9,940 nt of DNA from CAMDMI01 sp036759185 (GTDB lineage Bacteria; Bacteroidota; Bacteroidia; Cytophagales; Flexibacteraceae), in contig DAIOVD010000155.1 in NCBI GenBank assembly GCA_036759185.1, forward strand, positions 1-9,940, given 5' to 3'. The position numbers and the translations under genes are program-made. The notes beneath the pieces are model-generated. The model was not told the DNA's origin. It did not search any database and saw only the letters and a list, made by a program, of their open reading frames with translations. Shown one piece after another: positions 6,521-9,940 of this stretch. Each line of letters begins with the position of its first letter. The stretch's first letter is position 1.

Positions 6521-6758
6521 AACCGGGCAGCGTTGTTTGTGTTGTTTTTTGCCGATATTATATATCAGTTTGCGATACAGGTGGAGAAGTGTAGGGCGAA
6601 ATTATCAGTTTAATCCCTTACTTTTCAGACTTGCTACTTAAACTTAACGCATTGTTTCAAAATGTGTTTTATTAATGTTTCTATTTAGATACCTGCAGAA
6701 AAAAAAGCAACAGCATGTGTTTCTTTTTTATTGATTTGAAACATAAACGCAACACAAC
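6521..6758. other. AT-rich divergent intergenic region between sqr and the XRE-type gene
   Basis: This stretch holds no gene. It contains a short palindrome GATATTATATATC at 6554-6566, and a 9-bp inverted repeat, TGTTTCAAA at 6653-6661 and TTTGAAACA at 6735-6743, flanking the region in front of the XRE-type gene. ATGTGTTT also occurs twice (near 6663 and 6714). These could be operator half-sites for the neighbouring helix-turn-helix protein, but AT-rich DNA produces such matches by chance. No clear TAnnTTTG box was found for the plus-strand gene. Confidence 0.4.
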
Positions 6759-7271
6759 ATGAATGAACTGAAAAAAGTGCGCAAGGCATTTGGTCTCACG
6801 CAGGAGGCCCTTGCCTTTTTGATTGGTATTTCAACTGGCCTGCTGAAGATGATCGAATTGGGAAAGCGGAATATGCCCTCATCGGCCGTCGTTATTTTTC
6901 AATGGCTCCAAGCCGAGGCTCAGCGTCTTGAGTCATTTCCAGTTCCCGACGTAAAAACGGACGGTATCGATCTCACTTTGGAGCTGCTGATTCTGCAAAA
7001 GAAGTTACGGTTGGTCAACGAAGACCTGCAAAAACTGGACAATGCCACCTTACAGAATCTCCGCTTGCTGGAAATGGGTCCCCGATACAAAGAGAAATTT
7101 CCCTTACCGGAAAATGACCCGGCTCAATTGATGCTCGGTGCCGTCCTTACACATGCAGCCGTCAGTTTGAAAGAAGAAGACCAGAAGGCTAAAATTCTGT
7201 TGCTGATGGAGAGGGCAGGAGTGGAGGCGAAACTGCAGGTGCTCAATCAAATGGTTTCGGTGAAAGGGTGA
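6759..7271 (+). CDS. XRE-type helix-turn-helix protein with alpha-helical C-terminal region
   Basis: This 170-residue protein starts with a short XRE/Cro-like DNA-binding domain (about residues 1-55). LTQEALAFLIGISTGLLKMIE at about 13-33 is the helix-turn-helix, with the usual Gln-Glu after the turn. The remainder is rich in Leu, Lys and Glu, with likely coiled-coil segments near 72-105 and 137-165, probably for oligomerisation; I recognise no ligand-binding domain there. It is divergent from sqr and separated from it by 306 bp, so it could regulate itself or the sulfur cluster. However, the palindromes in front of sqr look like Crp/Fnr sites rather than XRE sites. No clear Shine-Dalgarno sequence precedes the ATG. 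The role is unknown beyond likely DNA binding. Confidence 0.85.
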   Translation: MNELKKVRKAFGLTQEALAFLIGISTGLLKMIELGKRNMPSSAVVIFQWLQAEAQRLESFPVPDVKTDGIDLTLELLILQKKLRLVNEDLQKLDNATLQNLRLLEMGPRYKEKFPLPENDPAQLMLGAVLTHAAVSLKEEDQKAKILLLMERAGVEAKLQVLNQMVSVKG

Positions 7272-7351
7272 GGTGGGCGTTGAAGTCGGTGATTGAGTTT
7301 TTTCTATACATATTGAATTGTAAGCAGTTTAAAAAGAACTTTTGCCATAAG

Positions 7352-7359
7352 TAGTTTTG
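7352..7359 (+). promoter_or_regulatory. Candidate Bacteroidota -7 promoter box for the orphan TPR-like gene
   Basis: TAGTTTTG is an exact match to the Bacteroidota -7 consensus TAnnTTTG and lies 10 bp before the ATG at 7370. Transcription would begin only about five bases before the start codon, so the message would be nearly leaderless. The -33 element is poor: only GTTT at 7327-7330 lies about 21 bp upstream. Confidence 0.4.
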
Positions 7360-7369
7360 TGGAACTTTT

Positions 7370-7954
7370 ATGAAATCGAAGAAAACAAGACAGATTGCTC
7401 AAGTTCTGTTGGCGGTGATCGGCATAGTTTTTTTTATTACAGTATTTGATTCTGTCAGTTATTTTTTAGAGAGGAAAGAACATTACGATGAGATGGATCA
7501 ATTGGATCAACAGGCAAACCAGCGGAATTTGTGGTTCAGTAATCTTGCGAAAATCAATTTTTACATAAAAAATCAGGAGTACAAGAACGCAGTTAAATTC
7601 CTAGATAGCTTGATCTCAATTGATTCTTCGAGGGTTGACTTTCATTTGAAAAGAGGTTTTGTGAATTACAAACTAAACAAACTAGAACGGGCAGAGTTTG
7701 ACTTTCGGTTTGTTCTTAAGATGACGGAGTCTAATTTGGGTGATCAAAAATACTTTCATGACAAAAAAGAGCAATATTTCTATGCGATGATCGGTTTGAT
7801 GATGGTGGATGATAGTTTTGATAAATTGACTTTGGGAGAATACAACAAGATAAAAAAAAGAAGCTACGTAAGTGCATCACTTGATACGATTCGTAGGAGA
7901 CTAGTTTTTAACGTTGATTCTGTAATTTCAAAGCAGATTTATGATTTTGAATAG
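7370..7954 (+). CDS. Orphan membrane-anchored TPR-like protein, AT-rich
   Basis: I do not recognise this 194-residue protein. It has a positively charged start and a single membrane helix (about residues 9-29), then a charged segment rich in Asp, Glu and Gln, then one or two TPR-like helical pairs at about 56-120 (AKINFYIKNQEYKNAVKFLD, then a second pair ending ERAEFDFRFVLKM). The C-terminus is basic and alpha-helical. Helical repeats of this kind usually bind other proteins. It should face the periplasm or cytoplasm with a single anchor. Its codons are visibly richer in A and T than those of the sulfur cluster and of the secreted protein downstream, and repeat-rich DNA lies on its 3' side, so it may have been acquired recently. 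It shares no operon with its neighbours (98 bp from the XRE-type gene). Confidence 0.75.
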   Translation: MKSKKTRQIAQVLLAVIGIVFFITVFDSVSYFLERKEHYDEMDQLDQQANQRNLWFSNLAKINFYIKNQEYKNAVKFLDSLISIDSSRVDFHLKRGFVNYKLNKLERAEFDFRFVLKMTESNLGDQKYFHDKKEQYFYAMIGLMMVDDSFDKLTLGEYNKIKKRSYVSASLDTIRRRLVFNVDSVISKQIYDFE

Positions 7955-8021
7955 CTATCAAAGTGTAATAGGCCAGATAATAATTGAGGCTGCCAAAACC
8001 CAGCAGGGCATAGACTCCATT

Positions 8022-8117
8022 CTACGTCCGTGTGATGGTGAAACTTTGTTTCGCGTGAAATTTTAATATCCGCGAATTTAAAATTCGCACACACCATGAC
8101 GTAGTCAGAAGACTACG
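8022..8117. repeat. REP-like cluster of nested inverted repeats
   Basis: Several hairpins are packed into 96 bp. CTACGTC at 8022-8028 pairs with GACGTAG at 8098-8104. TTCGCG at 8050-8055 pairs with CGCGAA at 8071-8076. GCGAATTTAAAATTCGC at 8072-8088 is a perfect palindrome with one central base. CGTAGTCAGAAGACTACG at 8100-8117 is a 7-bp stem with a 4-base loop. Overlapping stems could fold in competing ways. The layout resembles extragenic palindromic elements dispersed in many Bacteroidota genomes and mobilised by REP-associated transposases, but copy number cannot be seen in one window. Confidence 0.55.
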
Positions 8118-8170
8118 CCAAACGACTTAAAATCAGGCGTATTTCTCCCTTCCTGCTTTCCATACTTTTT

Positions 8171-8236
8171 TTCAAATCCCCGATTTCATATAGTTTTTGA
8201 GGATTCAATTCCCCGATTTCATACTGTTTTCGGAGA
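8171..8236. repeat. Two-copy 33-bp direct tandem repeat
   Basis: Unit one (8171-8203) and unit two (8204-8236) share the core CCCCGATTTCATA followed after two bases by GTTTT, and both begin TTCAA. They differ at a handful of positions, mostly near the 3' end. No protein or known site is associated with them. Slipped replication is the likely origin. Confidence 0.7.
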
Positions 8237-8274
8237 ATGAGGTTTGGGCCCAATTGGACAATTCATAAAAATTC

Positions 8275-8311
8275 CGTTGCCTTTCTATTTGTCTTCGGGA
8301 AAAAGGCAACG
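8275..8311. repeat. 10-bp stem-loop in the repeat region
   Basis: CGTTGCCTTT at 8275-8284 is the exact reverse complement of AAAGGCAACG at 8302-8311, with a 17-base loop. Neither side is followed directly by a clean T-tract, so a standard intrinsic terminator is not well supported. Confidence 0.5.
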
Positions 8312-8396
8312 CCTACTGTTTCTTTTATTTCGATTGTTTGATCAAACGGCAACAGGTATTGTTTTCTTTTAGGTTGTGATCGATCAAAAAAGCAAC
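8305..8396. repeat. Degenerate 43-bp tandem repeat
   Basis: GGCAAC at 8305, GGCAAC at 8348 and AGCAAC at 8391 are spaced exactly 43 bp apart. The first two units both continue with TA, then TGTTT and CTTTTA, and end in GATCAAA (with a one-base shift between them); the third decays after the first few bases. The GATC palindromes at 8336-8347 and 8377-8386 fall at the ends of the two units. Confidence 0.5.
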
Positions 8397-8545
8397 ACAG
8401 TCGTTCAATCCGTTTTCGGAACAAAGCAGGTAATTTCCAGCCGAACTTTCAGAACCCAATCAATCCCCTAAAATTCCCTCCCTCTTTCATTTCCCGTTTG
8501 GATGTGCGTATTTTCCGGCCGCTATCCACGCATTGTCCTTTGCCT

Positions 8546-9553
8546 ATGAATCGTATTGCCTTCGTCGTTTTTCTTCTTCTTTCTGCCAATTCATTCGGAC
8601 AAGCAAAAAAGCCAGCTCCACCAACCGCACCCCGGAACGGAGCGATTGAAATGCTACGTCAGGTGAAAGAGCATTTCGGTAAATCGGATTATCACCAGAA
8701 AGTGAAGTTTATCAACGAAGACGGCATGACGGGCTACGAACTTCAGACCAGCAAAAAAACGTCCTTTGAAAGCGACGCATTCTGGAAAGCCAACAACGAT
8801 ACTTTAAGTTATCTCTACGAATTTCCCAAGCCCATGAAGGACTCGGTGGACGAGCGGAACAACGGCGTGATTTCCATTTATCCTCCCGGCGGTGAAAACA
8901 TTTTATCGGCCTTCAACTGGTCGAAAGTAGCAAGGCACAGCGGCGATACCATCATTATTCCCTTCGACTCCAATGGAGTGGACAATCCCTATGGAAAGCG
9001 ATTTGACTGGACCCATCCCGGTGATTTTAAAAACTATGCACGGGCATGGGTTTTTCCGGCCTCGATGAAACCCGTCAGTTATAAATGCAACCGGAAGGGA
9101 ACCTGGAAACTAAACCGGAATGTCCTCAACTTCATTGCCGAGCCCAATCAGAACGAATTCAACTTTGAACTGAAATACCTGCGGAAAAGCATCCGGCCGA
9201 TGGAACTCTCCGGTCGTCCTGTCACCTACACCAAAGAAATTCCCATCGAAAGCGACACCGTTTATCTGGAACTGAAAGACGACCAGGAGGAAGACGGCGA
9301 CATGGTTTCGCTTCACTACGACCGTGAGTGGATTGGCAAAAACATTCAGGTGACCCGCCATCCGATTCGATTGTTCCTGCCGGTATCGTTCGGTCCGGAA
9401 GGTTCCTCGTTCATTCTGCATTCAGAAAGCGAAGGAAAGGTTCCGCCCAACACAGCAGAGCTCACCATTTACACCGGAAACAAACACTACACCGTCACGC
9501 TTTCCTCCAGCCGGAACGCCAGCTCGGGCATTGTTTTGAAGCGGGTGAAGTAA
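8546..9553 (+). CDS. Secreted Bacteroidota protein of unknown function with C-terminal DGD/PPNTA-type domain
   Basis: This 335-residue protein has a Sec signal peptide (MNRIAFVVFLLLSANSFGQA, about residues 1-20) and a Pro-rich linker. An in-frame ATG at 8498 would bury the signal behind 16 extra residues, so the ATG at 8546 is preferred. The middle (about 30-230) has no motif I recognise. The C-terminal part, about 236-333, contains DTVYLEL, EEDGDMVSL (248-256) and KVPPNTAELTIY (298-309), then a serine-rich strand. I recall this pattern, with a DGD-x-VSL core and PPNTA, as the C-terminal domain of many secreted Bacteroidota proteins of unknown function; it is probably a beta-sandwich. The 90-bp gap to the next gene contains that gene's own promoter, so the gene is probably monocistronic. 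Periplasmic or outer-membrane location is likely; the role is unknown. Confidence 0.8.
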   Translation: MNRIAFVVFLLLSANSFGQAKKPAPPTAPRNGAIEMLRQVKEHFGKSDYHQKVKFINEDGMTGYELQTSKKTSFESDAFWKANNDTLSYLYEFPKPMKDSVDERNNGVISIYPPGGENILSAFNWSKVARHSGDTIIIPFDSNGVDNPYGKRFDWTHPGDFKNYARAWVFPASMKPVSYKCNRKGTWKLNRNVLNFIAEPNQNEFNFELKYLRKSIRPMELSGRPVTYTKEIPIESDTVYLELKDDQEEDGDMVSLHYDREWIGKNIQVTRHPIRLFLPVSFGPEGSSFILHSESEGKVPPNTAELTIYTGNKHYTVTLSSSRNASSGIVLKRVK

Positions 9554-9612
9554 AAACACAGTACTTTTCAGGAAGACCGTGGATTTTTCCGTTCGATCCC
9601 GGAATCTCTGCC

Positions 9613-9620
9613 TACTTTTG
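9613..9620 (+). promoter_or_regulatory. Candidate Bacteroidota -7 promoter box for the 3'-terminal gene
   Basis: TACTTTTG matches the -7 consensus TAnnTTTG exactly and lies 23 bp before the ATG at 9644, giving an expected leader of about 18 bases. The -33 region has only a weak GTTCG about 17 bp upstream. GGAA at 9632-9635 may serve as a ribosome binding site. Confidence 0.5.
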
Positions 9621-9643
9621 AGGTTTGCCTTTGGAACCGGTGT

Positions 9644-9940
9644 ATGGCCTCGAAACAATTTGAACTCGTTTTCTCTCTTTATTCTCATCCCTTTTTCGGG
9701 GTTTTGTTCGAGCCGTATCTGGTTCAGTTGCTGGAAAACGGCAACCGGTCGCTGTCCTTTCAAAAGGTAGCCGAAGCCAATGTCGACGATTTTTACCCTC
9801 AGGTCAATGCCCATGAGAAAAAGCTGATCAACATCCTTCAGCGGCTTTCCAATCAGCAACTCGCAAAGGAATTCAAAGTGCTTCCCGTTAATCTGGAGGC
9901 ACAGATTCAGAAGTTATCGGAAGCAAAAGATCTCAAAAGC
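9644..9940 (+). CDS. Start of a large protein, possibly a SNF2-family DEAD/DEAH helicase (partial, C-terminus off the window)
   Basis: Ninety-nine codons run without a stop from the ATG at 9644 to the window end. The visible part is cytoplasmic in character, with no signal peptide. It begins MASKQFELVFSLYSHPFFG, continues with FEPYLVQLL, and has a helical segment EKKLINILQRLSNQQLAKEF near 66-85. A hydrophobic opening, then a PYLV segment, then an 'I-I-x-x-x-S-D/N-x-x-L' type helix, is the pattern I recall at the N-terminus of Bacteroidota SNF2-type helicases of about 950 residues. No helicase motif lies within the visible part, so this assignment is tentative. An exact -7 box and a GGAA sequence precede the start, which supports a real gene. 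Confidence 0.6.
   Translation, partial: MASKQFELVFSLYSHPFFGVLFEPYLVQLLENGNRSLSFQKVAEANVDDFYPQVNAHEKKLINILQRLSNQQLAKEFKVLPVNLEAQIQKLSEAKDLKS

Larger units (their letters stand above)
7955..8545. other. Non-coding repeat-rich interval
   Basis: About 590 bp without a convincing gene separate the orphan TPR-like gene from the secreted-protein gene. In order it holds a REP-like cluster of inverted repeats (8022-8117), a two-copy 33-bp tandem repeat (8171-8236), a hairpin (8275-8311), a degenerate 43-bp tandem repeat (8305 to about 8396) and two perfect short palindromes, GTTTGATCAAAC at 8336-8347 and TGATCGATCA at 8377-8386. No clear promoter for the downstream gene could be placed. Confidence 0.6.

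Noticed and set aside
8275..8311. Stem-loop as an intrinsic terminator
   Set aside because: The loop is long, the stem is not GC-rich at its base, no clean T-tract follows on either strand, and it lies over 300 bp from the nearest upstream stop codon.
8305..8396. Spaced GGCAAC repeats as a CRISPR array
   Set aside because: The conserved part is only a few bases plus diffuse similarity across the whole 43-bp unit, the units are not repeat-spacer alternations, and no cas gene is nearby.
8498..8545. Longer start for the secreted protein at 8498
   Set aside because: It would place 16 residues in front of a clean signal peptide beginning at 8546.
9422..9859. A 145-codon minus-strand open frame near the window end
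   Set aside because: It overlaps the well-supported end of the secreted-protein gene and the start of the 3'-terminal gene with its promoter box, and has no recognisable motif.
1..9940. tRNA, rRNA or insertion-sequence transposase genes
   Set aside because: Reading both strands, I saw no tRNA-like cloverleaf, no rRNA sequence and no transposase motifs in this window.

Overview
The window looks like chromosomal DNA of a member of the Bacteroidota, probably an aerobic or microaerobic relative of the Cytophagales or Chitinophagales. The support is the presence of Bacteroidota-style -7 promoter boxes (TAnnTTTG or CAnnTTTG), weak or absent Shine-Dalgarno sequences before several genes, a secreted protein ending in a domain I associate with this phylum, and protein sequences typical of the group. 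No species can be named from the sequence alone.

Positions 1-6452, all on the minus strand, hold nine tightly spaced genes that read as one sulfur-oxidation cluster. In transcription order they are: a type II sulfide:quinone oxidoreductase (5250-6452), a TauE/SafE sulfite/sulfonate exporter-like protein (4356-5159), a cytoplasmic single-domain rhodanese (4008-4322), a rhodanese lipoprotein (3645-3995), a tandem universal stress protein (2804-3640), the two halves of a split YeeE/YedE thiosulfate-type transporter (2235-2792 and 1815-2228), a membrane-anchored diheme cytochrome c like thiosulfate dehydrogenase TsdA (708-1802), and a Tat-exported SoxB-like metallophosphatase that runs off the window (1-701). 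Gaps are 4-12 bp through the last seven genes, 33 bp before the first rhodanese and 90 bp before tauE.

The inferred flow is as follows. SQR oxidises sulfide at the membrane and passes sulfane sulfur to an acceptor. Rhodaneses on both sides of the membrane move the sulfane sulfur. The YeeE/YedE pair and TauE move thiosulfate or sulfite. The cytochrome takes electrons from thiosulfate-level sulfur, and the SoxB-like enzyme hydrolyses a bound sulfur intermediate. No soxYZ, soxAX, persulfide dioxygenase or regulator gene is visible; some may lie beyond position 1.

The strongest new observation is a duplicated promoter module. Upstream of both SQR and tauE sits a 16-bp TGTAAC-N4-GTTACA-type palindrome (one arm of the second copy has one mismatch), followed after exactly 21 bp by a CAnnTTTG box. 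This is the geometry of a Crp/Fnr-type activator site near -41, and it suggests that one unseen regulator controls two entry points of the cluster.

From 6453 onward the character changes. A divergent 306-bp intergenic region leads to an XRE-type helix-turn-helix protein (6759-7271), followed by an AT-rich orphan membrane-anchored TPR-like protein (7370-7954). Next comes about 590 bp of non-coding, repeat-rich DNA (7955-8545) with a REP-like cluster of hairpins, a 33-bp tandem duplication and a degenerate 43-bp tandem repeat. A secreted protein of unknown function (8546-9553) follows, and the window ends in the start of a large gene that may be a SNF2-type helicase (9644 onward).
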